DNA from: Flammulina velutipes
Lineage: Eukaryota > Basidiomycota > Agaricomycetes > Agaricales > Physalacriaceae
Length of the DNA: 64,000 bases
Direction of reading: 5' to 3'
Assembly (NCBI GenBank): GCA_011800155.1
Contig: CM022373.1
Coordinates: 186,001-250,000, forward strand
Below, piece by piece: positions 24,301 to 35,346 of this stretch. The notes beneath the pieces are model-generated. The model saw only the letters and a list, made by a program, of their open reading frames with translations, was not told the DNA's origin and did no database searches. The position numbers were made by a program, and so were the translations under genes. Each line of letters opens with the position of its first letter. Position 1 is the first letter of the stretch.

Positions 24301-26952
24301 GTACATCCCAAACTATCCAATTGCGGCCTATAGGATTGACAACGAAATGGTCATCAATCCAGCGTTCAAGGCCTTCGTCGATGTATGTCTGCTGTTTGCT
24401 CATCATGCTTGATCTTACGCTCGTTTCGTAGAAATGTGTGCGACATCCAGATGCACACCGACTAGACATGAAGAACTTCATCAATCGACCTATTCCTCGA
24501 TTGCTACGATACGAGCTTCTCTTGAAGGGTATTTTGGACGAGACGCCTGCGGGACATGATGACAAGAAAGACATTCCGCAGGTTTTGGAGGTGATCAAGT
24601 CGTTGGGCAAGGACACTGAGCCGGGAGTCGTTTCTGCTAAGCAACGAGTGGAGCTATGGCGATACAGCTCTTATTTGGTATTCAAGCACGGCGAGACAGT
24701 GGTAAGTTGGTTCATTGCTGAAGGCCGATGAAGCTGAATCGTCTTCAGGATATGGACCTACTTGACCAAAACCGGTCTTTGATACATTCGGGGAAGCTGT
24801 TGCGCCAACCTGATAGTGGCCTTGAGTGGAATGGCTGGAGCGAGCTATTCGTCTTGCTGTTCGATAACTATCGTAAGTGACACATATCCTTCAACTGCCT
24901 CATGTCTAACTTCTACTTGTAGTTGTGCTCACGAAGCCAAAGGAGAAGGATGGAATAACGTACTATTACGTTAATCGTAGAGTGAGTCGCGCAACTATTT
25001 CTATGTTATACACATTCTGACTCTATACAGCCAACTCCTCTGGATTTGCTCACCTTGGTCAATTTCTCAGATCCACCAACACAGCGCAGCACAGGCCTTT
25101 TACGTGGCCTCAGAGGCGAAAGACACACGGAAGGTCCCAATGGAACGCCTGGTATTTCCTCTCCCGAGAGCAGCAGCGATTCCCGTGCTGTTTATCCGTG
25201 TACGCTGCATCACAACGGGCGGATGGGTGGACCGTACATCCTTTACGCGGAGTCGTCCCAGGCTCGCGCCGAGTGGAAACAAAAGCTGGAAGAGGCTTTA
25301 GTTATTCGCAAGGTTGTGCAGGAATCCAACAAGGTCTTTGAGATTGAGACGCTTAGCTCGGATACGTTCTCGATACCATCTGTGTATGGTGGACCAACTT
25401 CACCCCCTGCGGCGTGGAACCAGGAGAACTCGTTGACTGGGAAGGTTACGTGCTCGGTGCCCTTTAACACTGCAGATGGACGTGGACTTGTAGCCATTGG
25501 TTGTGCTGAGGGAGTATGGATTGGCTTCAGGCATGATCCCAAATGTATGTCTTCTTTCTGCCCTTTTCATTTGGGCGGTATTGATTCTCGTCTCAGCTAT
25601 GCGACGCGTACTTCATCTGAAGCTTGTCACTCAATGTGCAATGCTCGAGGAATTCGGACTTTTCCTCGTGCTGGCCGACAAGGCAAGGCATCTATATCTG
25701 TCTTCTCTTCGCATGCTAAACTTAAAGTAGTCGCTGTTTGCTTATCACATCGAGGCGCTTGTTCCGTCAACGCCGAGCGCTTCCCATGCCTCTCAAGTCC
25801 CGCAAAAACTGAGTGGTGCCAAGGATGTTCACTTCTTCAGCATTGGCACACTTCATAACCGAACACTGGTGGTGTATATGAAGAAGAAAGGCGTAAGAGA
25901 GTTTCTTCTATATCATTCAACAACGTGTTCATTGGGGTTCTAGCTGGAGAGCATATTCCGAGTACTTGAGCCTGTCGGGGAAAAGATCAACGAGAGGGTC
26001 AAAGCGCCGGCAGGCCTTGGCTCTCGCCTGGGTTTCCGTTCGGCGAAGTCAGAATGGTTCAGAATCTACAGAGTCAGTCTTTCATGTAATGTTCTCGCTG
26101 ACTATTTGCTGATTGTTGGTTGTGTCTTAGGATTTCTTCTTACCATCCGAATCCTTCGACCTCATCTTTTTGAAGGCCAACATTGCTATTCTGTGTGCCA
26201 AAGGCTTCGAAATCATGAACCTTCACGAGTACGTTCCTATGCTGCGACAACAAAGAAGGAAGGCTAACTGCTGTTATAGATTCAAGAGTGTTACGATTCC
26301 ACGAATACCTGACGACGCCAAATTCGCATCACTGGCTAAGCGGTGCGATTCATGCCGACCCATTGGAATGTTCAGATCTGCTGAGGATGAGTTCCTGCTC
26401 TGCTATGATGGTCCGTCATCTTCTTGTCGTCCTCCAGATCGTTAAGCTGACTCTTCCTAAGAATTTGGTCTATTCGTCGATAAGCATGGAGACCCTAACC
26501 GGACTATGCTTAGCGTGGAATGGGAAGGCACGGCAGAGCGCGTAGCGCTACACATGCCATACATTCTCCTGTTCGATAGCCGATTCATTGAAGTCCGGCG
26601 CCTGGAGACTGGAAGGCTCGTGCAGATCATTCCGGGCAACGACATACGATGTATTTGGGACGGACGTGGCGTGAACCTTGGTAACCCCGTCACTGTTCCA
26701 CCCGTCAACGGGTCTCTCGACGATGAGGACATGGTGCAGGAGGCCCAAGTTCACGCCGTGATGAACACATCGGATGGTCGATCCTTGGCTCGTCCTGCTG
26801 CCCAACTTGTTTTCGAACTCCTACCCACCGTGCCGTTATACAACCCCGGAGCGTTATCCTCTCAGTCGGGCGACAGAACATTCAACAACCAATCCTATTC
26901 ACCACCTGCATCTCCTCCCCATATGCGGACCTCCATGTCTTATCGGTCATGA
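21305..26952 (+). CDS. ROM2: Rho1 guanine nucleotide exchange factor (DEP - DH - DH-like - PH - CNH)
   Basis: Activates Rho1 in the cell-wall-integrity pathway at the plasma membrane. Sixteen exons, the longest 21671-23529, splice to 1,627 aa. A Pro/Ser-rich N-terminus (1-390) precedes a DEP domain (about 394-500), with FVNFALLSHLAVQLKDKV and its basic strand. Then come two consecutive RhoGEF-like segments: one from INRQTIIHKIIHKEDQYLQ (about 581-810) and one from IIFELIKGEMAYVKDLENI (about 817-1030), the second carrying the conserved LLRYELLLKGIL helix. A PH region (about 1045-1215) and a citron-homology domain (about 1226-1560, ending near NGSLDDEDM) follow. Yeast Rom2 has a single DH, so the duplication is notable. 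The intron at 25683-25730 has a GC donor (AAG|GCAAGG), needed to keep the CNH frame. The C-terminal tail is disordered. Confidence 0.9.
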
Positions 26953-27271
26953 TGAGCTTACATATCGTACTGCATCGCTTCCTTTCATTTTGGACGCTGC
27001 TTTGGGGTTATTTTTTGATTTTATTCTATTCGCTTTCTCATTGTAGTCACTGAATCAAAGTTTTGTATGTTTGACTACCGATGTGGTCCTCGGAAAGTAT
27101 AGCTGGTAGCTCTCAAACGTCTTGGTGGGCTCGGGTGGATGTACTTAGGGGAAAATCTGATCACTGAGGAGAGCTGGAGAGCTTGAGGTGGCAGGGACAT
27201 TTTTTATTCTGGGCCGCCGGCAATTTATCCAAAGATCTTTGCCACCTACGTATGGTGCTCTTTCAACTTCC
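26953..27271. other. short intergenic stretch
   Basis: Between two plus-strand genes. No coding signal beyond an upstream extension of the next gene's frame, which lacks conserved sequence before the ATG at 27272. Confidence 0.4.
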
Positions 27272-28883
27272 ATGAGCTTGGAGTCAACGACGCCAGTAGG
27301 GCGTACGCCCTTACCAAAATTGCAACTTGCCGTCGTCCTTCTTGTTCAACTAGCAGAACCGTTAACGGCGACGGTGATATACCCATTCGTACCCGAATTT
27401 GTGCGTAGAACTGGCATAACTGGCGGTGACGAGACAAAAACAGGTTACTATGCTGGGTTGATTGTATGTAATCTCTCTACATAAACCTAGAATCTCGACT
27501 GACTGACTCACGCAAGGAATCCGCGTTCTTCATTGCAGAATGTTTGTCTGTATACCATTGGGGACGCGCTGCAGACTACTTTGGCCGGCGGCCGATCTTG
27601 TTGCTTGGACCTCTTGGATTGTCACTCTCTATGCTAGGGTTCGGTCTGTCGAACAACTTCTGGTTCTTGGTCCTTTTTAGGTGCCTACAAGGAATTTTTA
27701 ATGGAAACATCGGTGTGTCAAAAACCGTAGTGGCGGAAGTAAGTCTTTCTGCTTCACCGCAATGGTGCAGCGTTCATTCTGTTTCCAGATAACTGACCCG
27801 ACCAACATCGGTGACGCGTACACAATCATGCCGTTGATGTGGGGATTTGGGACAACCATTGGGTGCGTAGACCGAATTTCAAGGTCAGAGGGACTTAACG
27901 TTTAACACCAACAACCCACAGACCTGTGATAGGCGGCCTTCTAGCAGATCCTGCAGAAAGGTGGCCCGTCTTCGGTCGGCTCCCAATCTTTCGAGACCAC
28001 CCATATTTGTTGCCATGTGCTGTCACGTCTGCGTTGTCCTTCTCCTCTTTTCTTGTCACTTACATCGTATTGAAAGAGGTATGCCCCCGCCACTGGTCAC
28101 TACGAATTCGCTAACAATTCATGATAAACGTAGACGTTACCTTCCCGACAAAAGCCCGACCCAGCATTGGTCCCGCTCCTCATCGACATTGATCCAAGAA
28201 TAGACTATGGGACACAAACAGTGCATCCGGAACCGCGAAAACCCACTTTCTCTGAAGTTGCCAACAACAAACTATTACTTGTCATCGTCAACTTCTGCTT
28301 TTTGTCGTTCAATACATCATCCTACGACGTGCTCCTGCCGCTCATGTACTCTACCTCTATTCCCGTTGGAGGACTCGGCCTCAAACCGTTCCAAATTGGA
28401 ACCATTATGTTCGTGTGGGGTGCGACAAACGCCATCCTACAAGTCTGCTTCGGTGGTTGGATTATCCGTACGTTGGGCCCTCGCAAAGCATTCACCCTGT
28501 CCCTTGCTTCCATGCTGGTGTCATTCAGTGCGTTCTCCATGGAGAGCTACCTGGCGAGATTGACTGGATATATCAATTGGCATGTGATGGCTTTCATGGG
28601 CATCCAATTAACCTTCAATCTTTTGGTGTCCACCGCGTTTGGGGCAGGGCATGTGCTTGTGGTACAAAATGCAACAAGCCAGGAGACGATGGGTTCGACG
28701 AATGGGCTGGCGCAGATGGCGAATTCGGGTGTGAGAGGTCTAGCACCTTATCTATCGTCGTCGTTGTTTTCGGTGACCTTGCAGCGTCGTCTGCTTGGCG
28801 GTTTTTTGGTTTACATCGTATATGCCGCCTCAATGGCGGGGTCGATATGGACATCTCTTGCATTGCCAAAAGGCATGATGTAA
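27272..28883 (+). CDS. MFS transporter, DHA1-type (multidrug / tetracycline-resistance-like)
   Basis: Drug:proton antiporter-like membrane protein. Exons 27272-27463, 27517-27738, 27789-27862, 27922-28078 and 28134-28883 give 464 aa. TM1 begins PLPKLQLAVVLLVQLAEPLT and is followed by the VIYPFVPEFVRRTGITGGDE loop seen in a large basidiomycete DHA1 subgroup. The MFS loop 2-3 signature is GRAADYFGRRPILL, TM4 is LFRCLQGIFNGNIGV, and TM5 has PVIGGLLADP (antiporter motif C-like). The second half shows another six hydrophobic segments. The first in-frame ATG giving the family N-terminus is at 27272; upstream codons are not conserved. Substrate unknown. Confidence 0.9.
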
Positions 28884-29163
28884 GACTTGTCGTGGTTAGC
28901 TTGAAAATGTGTCCTGTGGCGTTGCTCTAGGATGTTTTGATCATGGAAATGTTCCTAGTTGGAGTCGTTTATTTCTGAGTATATCTAATCGTCGTGCGTA
29001 TCCTGTAGGCAAACTTGGTAAAGGTGGAATATTGTAGCGATGATGTTAGACGAAACAAAGAAAACAAGTACAAAAAGCACGATACAACGACATATAAATC
29101 ACTTAGGAGCGTACTTTACGCGGACGTTCACCAATACCGCCCAACGGCAGGCCATCATCATGT

Positions 29164-31172
29164 CTAATGCTCATATTCATCCCTCTTCAGCCAGTATTTA
29201 TCCAAGATAGCGTGCTCAACGCCACTCCCATTCAATAGATTTCGCACCTGAAGCCAATCGTCTCTGTAACTTGGGGGATGAGGCGTATGACAAAGACATG
29301 GGTACTGCAAAGCGAATGCAAAGTCGATGAGAACAAATTGAGGGTTGGGCTGGTTGGTAAACAGAAACTGCCCCCAGTGCCAATCGGTCTGGAAAACACC
29401 GGCATACCGAACAGCTCTGAAGGCTGTCCGTATGAGTTTGATCTGTACCCTCCGTGTCAGCATCGACTATCGTGTACACAGGACTACACGCGTACCAAGT
29501 CAATTTGGCGTTCCTGCGACCATTCATCAAGATCTGGTTCAAAATCAGTTACAGCTCGTACTGCTTCCATGACAAATCCTAAGCATTCGTGACCGTCTGG
29601 TAGACGGAACTAATAGAGGAGAAAAGAGTCAGCAAGGTCAATAACAAAACAAACATGGGACGTACGTAGTGGAATCCGTACGAATACGGCAATAGGCTTC
29701 CTTGGAGATAGCTAAGGACATCGTAAGCTGCCTCCTCCCGCCGAGCCATGTCCTCGGCAGTATTGAATGTTGAGACCCGATACTTTGACGATACTGGTCG
29801 ACCCAACAGGTCCTCTTCGTCTGCAGGTACTACGTGGAAAAGTCGTTCATCGAATAATTTCAGACATAGCCGCCCTGAGGATTTGCCTAAGATGCTGGCA
29901 TGTCCGAAATAGGTCTGTGAATACCTCTCGGGTCCTGTCTTCATGGGTTCGTCAAGACGGAATATGAAGTCATGGTCGTCTTCGAGAAGCAGCGCAGCAA
30001 TGGGGTCTTTTGGTCGAGTTGACGGCGAAAGAATGGCCAGGTCAGCGTCGCAGACGCGACGGCTAGGAAAAGGGGATCTCCAAGGTAGATGTCGCCGTAA
30101 AAAGCTGCCTGACCGTGCCGATATATCTGCCCCAACGAGCACAGTCTGCAACGCTTGACGTTCACCGATGCTCTTCCAATCTAGGAAATACTGCCACAGC
30201 TCCTCGTTGCGCTCGATGGTGTAAAGATCAAAGTCGAGCATGCACCGTAGATCGCCTCCAACCACCGACTGGGGTTTCTCGGGGAGCGCACCAGCGAGCG
30301 CACTAAAGTGATTGCGGGCTCCAACTACTGTCTTCAATTCGGCAGCGTGTGTTACCAACACAGATAGAATACTCGCGCGGACAGTGTGATCTTCGAAGAG
30401 GTGCGCACAGACATGCATGCCGATATTCGGACCTTCCGGGAAGTGGGTTATCCGTAGTAGAATCGAATGTATTTCATCCGAAACAAAGAATTCCACAGTT
30501 TTCCTGTTCCAAGGAACTAGCTTGAAAATCGGCAAGAGGATGGCGCTGAGGGAGGCATAATTCCGATGTGGATCCAAAGGCTGGCCAACTACCCAGTCTG
30601 CCAGTTCAATACTCCCAGGGGGCTACGGTCGGACAGTTGTTAGTCGCAGAGACTGGGAAATGACCTCAGACTCACGAAAAATAGAAGAGATGTTTCTCGT
30701 TGTTCTGCCCCACGTGTCAACGTCAATTTGTGCATTTCTAGTGGTTCTACTCATGGATCAGCAACCAAGGCCTTGACTGAACAAGCGATTATACCTTCAC
30801 AAACAGTCGAGTTTGTAAATCGCAGAAAGGCATCATACGATATAAATTTCTCCAGCGCTAATCGAATAATAGGACGGATGTACTTTTGAGGAATATCTCC
30901 GCTGTGTGGATGGATTAGTATTTGCAGGCATGAATTAGGAAATTTGCTGACTAGTCGTCTCCTTCCAACACGAGATGAGCCACTTCGTGAAATTGGAAGC
31001 ACCGCAAGTAGTTGTTGATATTCAGGGAATAGTGAGTCGGCAATATCTTGTTAAATATGAGTAATGTAGGGTCAAATGTTGTCTGTCTTGGGTCATAATC
31101 ATAGCAAGTTCGAGTGAGTCTGCAGTTGACAATGTCAAGAGGCGATATGGAGGGTAAGAGTGTCAGATACAT
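29164..31172 (-). CDS. kinase-like protein, tandem paralogue A
   Basis: First of four same-strand paralogues. Minus-strand exons 30952-31172, 30795-30901, 30676-30737, 29666-30622, 29496-29609 and 29164-29442 give 579 aa. An uncharacterised N-terminal region contains FQFHEVAHLV (an HExxH pattern). The C-terminal part reads like a diverged protein-kinase/phosphotransferase fold: SQTYFGHASILGKS then LCLKLFDE (candidate ATP-binding Lys), ARREEAAYDVL (candidate alpha-C Glu), YAGVFQTDWHWGQFLF (position of the HxD loop, Asn replaced by Gln) and VLIDFAFALQ (position of the metal-binding Asp). No signal peptide or membrane segment. All four paralogues share intron positions. The intron at 29443-29495 was placed by comparison with copy D. 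Catalytic activity is inference; the start MYLTLLPS is common to all copies. Confidence 0.78.
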
Positions 31173-31184
31173 GATGTTGTCGAA

Positions 31185-31230
31185 GGACTTCCAGGGTCCA
31201 CCAAGGGTCCATTGTTCCCACGGTATTCCA
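31185..31230. repeat. flank repeat shared with 35460-35494
   Basis: GGACTTCCAGGGTCCA, then GTTCCCACGGTATTCCA, recur downstream of paralogue C at 35460-35494. The copy here has an 11-bp insertion containing a second AGGGTCCA. It marks the edge of the duplicated segment that carries copies B and C. Confidence 0.8.
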
Positions 31231-31268
31231 TAGGAAATGTACTTCGTATTCCACCTATTTAAACATTC

Positions 31269-33270
31269 TTAATGCTCATGCTGATCCCTATCCAACCAGT
31301 GTTCATCCAGAATATCACCTCGAACACCACTCCCTGCCAACAAGTTGCGCATTTTCAACCAATCGTCTCTGTATCGAACGGGATGTGGGGTATGGCAAAG
31401 ACACGGATACTGCAGAGCGAACGCGAAGTCGATAGCAACCACCACATCATCTGGCACGAAGAGGAATTGCCCCCAATGCCAGTCCGTCTGATAGACGCCT
31501 GCATATCGGAGGGCACGAAATACAATTCTTAAACGCTTGACCTGGTCATAAAGTGAGCTGTCTGTGGGAGGTCGGAATGCTATCGCGCTTACCAGGTTCC
31601 TCTGGCGCTCCTCTGACCATTCACCGAGTGTCGGTTCGAAATCGACCACGCTTATTGCTTCCATAATGAATCCTAAGCATTCATGGCCATCCGGGAGGCG
31701 GAACTAAATGACAAGAAACGGACGATGTAAGTGACAATGTCCAAAATAATAATATGAAACGCACATAGTGAAAACCGTACGAGTACGGCAACATGCTCCC
31801 TTGCAGATAGTCAAGGACGTTGTACGCAGCCTCTTCTCGTCGAGCCATACCCTCGGCGACGTTGAATGTCGCAGTGCGATATTGGAACGGAACAGTGCGC
31901 CCAAGCTCGTCCTCTTCATCCCAGCGCGCTGTGATGAAGAGACGTTCGTCAAAGAGTTTTAAACAGAGCCGTCTTGAAGACTTTCCGAGGATATTGGCAT
32001 GTCCAAAGTATGTCTGTGAATACTGGTCAGATCCTGTGTTTATGGATTCGTCGAGGTGGAATGTAAATTCGTGACCGTCTTCGAGAAGCAAGGCAGCGAC
32101 GGGGTCCTTTAGTCGATGTGAAGGTGAAATAATTGCTAGGTCAGCGTCACATACACGACGCTTAGGGAACGGTGACCTCCAAGGTAAATACCGCTGCAGA
32201 AAGCTGCCGGAACACGCAGGAATATCCATCCCGACAAGCACCGTCTGCAAAGCCTCATGTTCGCTTGCTTTTTTCCAGTCGATAAAATGTTTCCAGAGTT
32301 CCTTGTTGCGCATGATGGTGTAGAGATCAAAGTCAAGCATGCGCCGTTGACGGACAGTCATTACCGATTCAGGATTTTCGGGACAGGTGCCCGCAAGGCT
32401 CGCGAAATGGTCGTGATCCCCGATTCCAACTCCCATCTCAAACGCCTGTGCCATCAATACAGAAAGCAGGCTTGCTCGGACGGTTGTATTCTTGAAGATG
32501 TGTGCACCAAGGTGGACGCCGTGCGGGAAGCGGGTCACAGAGAGGAAAAGGGACTGGATTTCGTCGGAAACAAAGAACGACTTTGTTGACCTGTCATTGG
32601 GTGCCAGCTCAAATAGGGGAGGAAGGATACGACTGAGAGATGCATAATCCTTATGCGGGAGTAAAGGCTCTCTGATATCCCAGTCCCCTAGTTGGATACT
32701 CCCCGGAGGCTAAAACATATAAGTTGAGAGCGAAGCGGGAGTTCTCAGACGACTGACAAGAAATATCACGGGGATTTCGTTGGACTCCTCGTCTTCTAAC
32801 CTCGAGAATGATAGAACCAATCGATATATCGTTAAAGACCCTACTTGCTGGATTATGCAGATGCTCATAGACAGATAGGACCACGTACCACTATGTTTGA
32901 CGGGTTCCTCAATATTCAGAGTGGTACATGTAATAAGAAACTTTTCGCGAGTTAGCCTGATAACAGGGTCGATGAATTTCTGTTGAGCGTCTCCACTACA
33001 ACTGTTTTAAAGAATTGTCAAATTCTAAGAATGTTAAATGCCTTACTAGCTATCCTGCTCCGAAACCAAATGCGCTACTTCGTGAAACTGAAAGCACCAT
33101 AGATAGTTGTGAATGTCCAAGGTGTATGGACCGAGATATATCTTGCCATGGGTAAGCAACTTGCGGTCGAATGGTGTCGTGGATGTTCGGTCAGGTACAA
33201 GTTGAGATGGCTTTAGTTTGAGGTTTACAAAGTCGAGTGGAGACACGGAAGGTAGACGAGTCAGATACAT
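31269..33270 (-). CDS. kinase-like protein, tandem paralogue B
   Basis: Second array member, closest to copy C. Exons on the minus strand are 33047-33270, 32889-32995, 32758-32843, 31765-32709, 31593-31703 and 31269-31541, giving 581 aa. It shares all landmarks of copy A: MYLTRLPSVSPLDF start, FQFHEVAHLV, LCLKLFDERLF, ARREEAAYNVL, YAGVYQTDWHWGQFLF and VAIDFAFALQ. The last intron (31542-31592, 51 nt) is stop-free and in frame. Aligning to copies A and D shows it must be removed, otherwise 17 extra residues follow ERQRNL. The intron before exon 3 is 45 nt and appears to use a CAAG acceptor. It ends 96 bp from the start codon of copy A, so copies are tightly packed. Confidence 0.78.
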
Positions 33271-33684
33271 GGAAGGTGAGTGAGAGTGAGCGATTGTGTG
33301 TAAACCATTGGACCAAGTTGAATGCAAGTTGGTTCCCGGCCGTCCCGGAAACAACTCCGCTCATTGTTCTTGCCGAAAGTTGGCCGAATTTCGAGTCCAG
33401 CGAACTTGCGAACCGTGGATCCGAATGATGTTGCTTTCTCTGTATGAAGCTACAGGCCCAGCGTAATGGATCCAAACTCGCTTTGTTCTACTCAAACGGT
33501 GCGCCAGCGTCTACAGGAGCCATATAAATTCCATCAAGATTGTTCGAGATTTGATACCGCTTTCGCTCATGTCTTTCACTGCTAAAGAAATCCTACACCA
33601 ACCCCTGGCATCATTCATTCTCGATGATGGATTATGCTTTAGTCACATAATCGCTCGCTCGCATCTTTCGATACGACCTCTGGC
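33271..33684. other. upstream region of paralogue B
   Basis: About 414 bp holding the presumed promoter of copy B and reaching the first hAT-like element. No coding signal. Confidence 0.4.
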
Positions 33685-33692
33685 TCCCGGTC

Positions 33693-34110
33693 TAGGGTAG
33701 CGAAAATTAGTCCCAAGACCTATTTTACTGTGATTTACATGGAGGTCCCGGTGAGGCCGTTGTAATTTACGGTAAACGGTAAATGGTCACGTGGCTCTAT
33801 TTTGGCCTATTTTGTGCGCCACTAAGCCCAAAATTTTACTGCTCATTCGCAACGAGCTTGAATTATATATGCCATAGATAGCAATGTCAGTGGTATTATT
33901 GAGCTCGAATTATGTGAGTGTGTGCTTGGACCACTGAAATAAGGCCGTGGCCTTGCAGGCCATATATTAAGGGGCGCGCCACACAGTGGCTGTTATTTAC
34001 ATGCAAAATTTTTGGGCCCAAGTCAGGTGATCTTTTACAAGTAAATTACACTGTAAATTACGGTAAAATGGGGTGTCTGTAAAGAACAACCCATTTTTTC
34101 CGCTACCCTA
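33693..34110. mobile_element. non-autonomous hAT-like element (MITE) 1
   Basis: A 418-bp element with terminal inverted repeats TAGGGTAGCG / CGCTACCCTA (perfect for 10 bp, extending imperfectly through the A-rich next bases). It is flanked by a perfect 8-bp direct repeat TCCCGGTC at 33685-33692 and 34111-34118. Eight-bp duplications with TAGGG-type ends are diagnostic of the hAT superfamily. It holds no transposase frame, so it depends on a helper. Subterminal regions are packed with copies of GTAAATTAC and variants such as GTAATTTAC and TTTACGGTAAA, which are likely transposase-binding sites. The perfect target duplication indicates a fairly recent insertion. Confidence 0.88.
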
Positions 34111-34138
34111 TCCCGGTCAGTTTCGCCCACGGCTTCTC

Positions 34139-34702
34139 TAGGGCCCCGTAAGAAAGCCCAGATACATAATTTACCGTAAATTACCGCGAGATTTCGTCAA
34201 AGCCCTGGTAATTTACATGTAATTTACTGTAAAAAACCGTGGTCATGTGACTGTAATTGTGGCGCCGCCGTACCAGGAAAGCTTGAATTTTTTTTTTCAA
34301 CAAGGTTCCGGACGTGTCTCTTCCCACGGACATCTGTGTGTCATATCAGTTGATTTTTAGAAGAAACAACCTGTTTATCTCACCAATTGCTGCATTTTAA
34401 TGAATAAACCTGTCTTCCTGGTTTTCATTGGAGTCAATGGGACATAGAATTAGAAAGTGACATTCTATAGTATGCATTTTTGTCATGGTGAAGGCTCCTG
34501 TCCCATATACAAAGACATGGTTGTGTGGTGCTACAGCAAAGGAAATTTATTTAGTGTGGCGCACCTCACGTGGTAGCATTAGCAGTAAATAACACCTCGA
34601 AATTCGGGGCCATGTCATGTGATTATTTACACGTAATTTACAGTGTAAAAAACGGTAAAAAAGGGTGTTGGTAAATAAGTAGTCGTTTCTTCCGACACCC
34701 TA
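34139..34702. mobile_element. non-autonomous hAT-like element (MITE) 2
   Basis: A 564-bp element starting TAGGGCCCCGTAAGAAA and ending with the complement of TAGGGTGTCGGAAGAAA (13 of 17 terminal bases match). It is bounded by a perfect 8-bp duplication GGCTTCTC at 34131-34138 and 34703-34710. Like element 1 it lacks coding capacity and carries many subterminal TTTAC / GTAAATTAC motifs. Its right end aligns with that of element 1 (TGTAA...ACGGTAAAA...GGGTGT...), so the two belong to one family. Only 20 bp separate the two elements, including their duplicated target bases. Confidence 0.86.
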
Positions 34703-34815
34703 GGCTTCTCAGCCGCAACGTCATGTGCCAGGAAGCCAAGAGGGGAGAACGGCGCCATTCCCAACCAGCGCCGCCCATTTTTTTTAAAACAATATTACTA
34801 CAGGCATCCGTATGT

Positions 34816-35346
34816 TTAATCGTCATACGCATACAAGACCTGAAAGACCTCTACTACAGCCCCTTCCTCTAGGTGGATGTGGATGATATGACGTTGGAGC
34901 GCTTCTGAAGCCTCCACCGATCTCAACGTTGCCCAGAACACTGATCCTGATGTTCCCACCCAACCAGCTGCCACCAAATCCTCCCTTTCCATACCATCTG
35001 CATGTCGAATGAAACTTCTTGCCACTGATTTTGCACAACAGGCTGTCGTACGACGCTGCAGCGCTATGATGAGTGTCGGCGTCTTGGAGGGACCGTACCG
35101 ATCAAGCACCATATCCTCGTCGTCGTCCTCCGAACTTTCATCATTCTCTGTAGCGGAAGCGGGGGATTGCTGCCCGTCCACCTCGTGCAGTCTGACAGAG
35201 CGCTCTCCCTCCGGAATGTTACTTGGCTCTCGAACCCGTCGTACGTTGACCCCACGCTGCCCGCTGATTGTGGCGGGGGAATCCAACATCGGCGTTCCGG
35301 GGACGGTAGCGCGCACCACAGCTCCATTAGGGATGGCAATTGGCAT
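34816..35346 (-). CDS. orphan open reading frame, hypothetical 176-aa protein
   Basis: Not recognised. The frame begins MPIAIPNGAVVRATVPGTP, has an acidic stretch (ESSEDDDEDMVLD, about residues 68-80) and ends EGAVVEVFQVLYAYDD. A possible 3' splice site (CCAG just upstream of the first ATG) suggests an additional 5' exon. It sits between MITE 2 and the 3' flank of paralogue C, inside otherwise non-coding DNA, so it may be a fragment of an older inserted sequence rather than a working gene. Confidence 0.3.
   Translation of the reverse strand: MPIAIPNGAVVRATVPGTPMLDSPATISGQRGVNVRRVREPSNIPEGERSVRLHEVDGQQSPASATENDESSEDDDEDMVLDRYGPSKTPTLIIALQRRTTACCAKSVARSFIRHADGMEREDLVAAGWVGTSGSVFWATLRSVEASEALQRHIIHIHLEEGAVVEVFQVLYAYDD

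Noticed and set aside
29443..29495. 29-nt intron in paralogue A ending at CACGATAG
   Set aside because: Too short to splice; comparison with copy D shows the acceptor is the later GTACAG, giving a 53-nt intron.
33685..34710. The two hAT-like elements as one larger transposon
   Set aside because: Each has its own termini and its own distinct perfect 8-bp duplication, which indicates two independent insertions.
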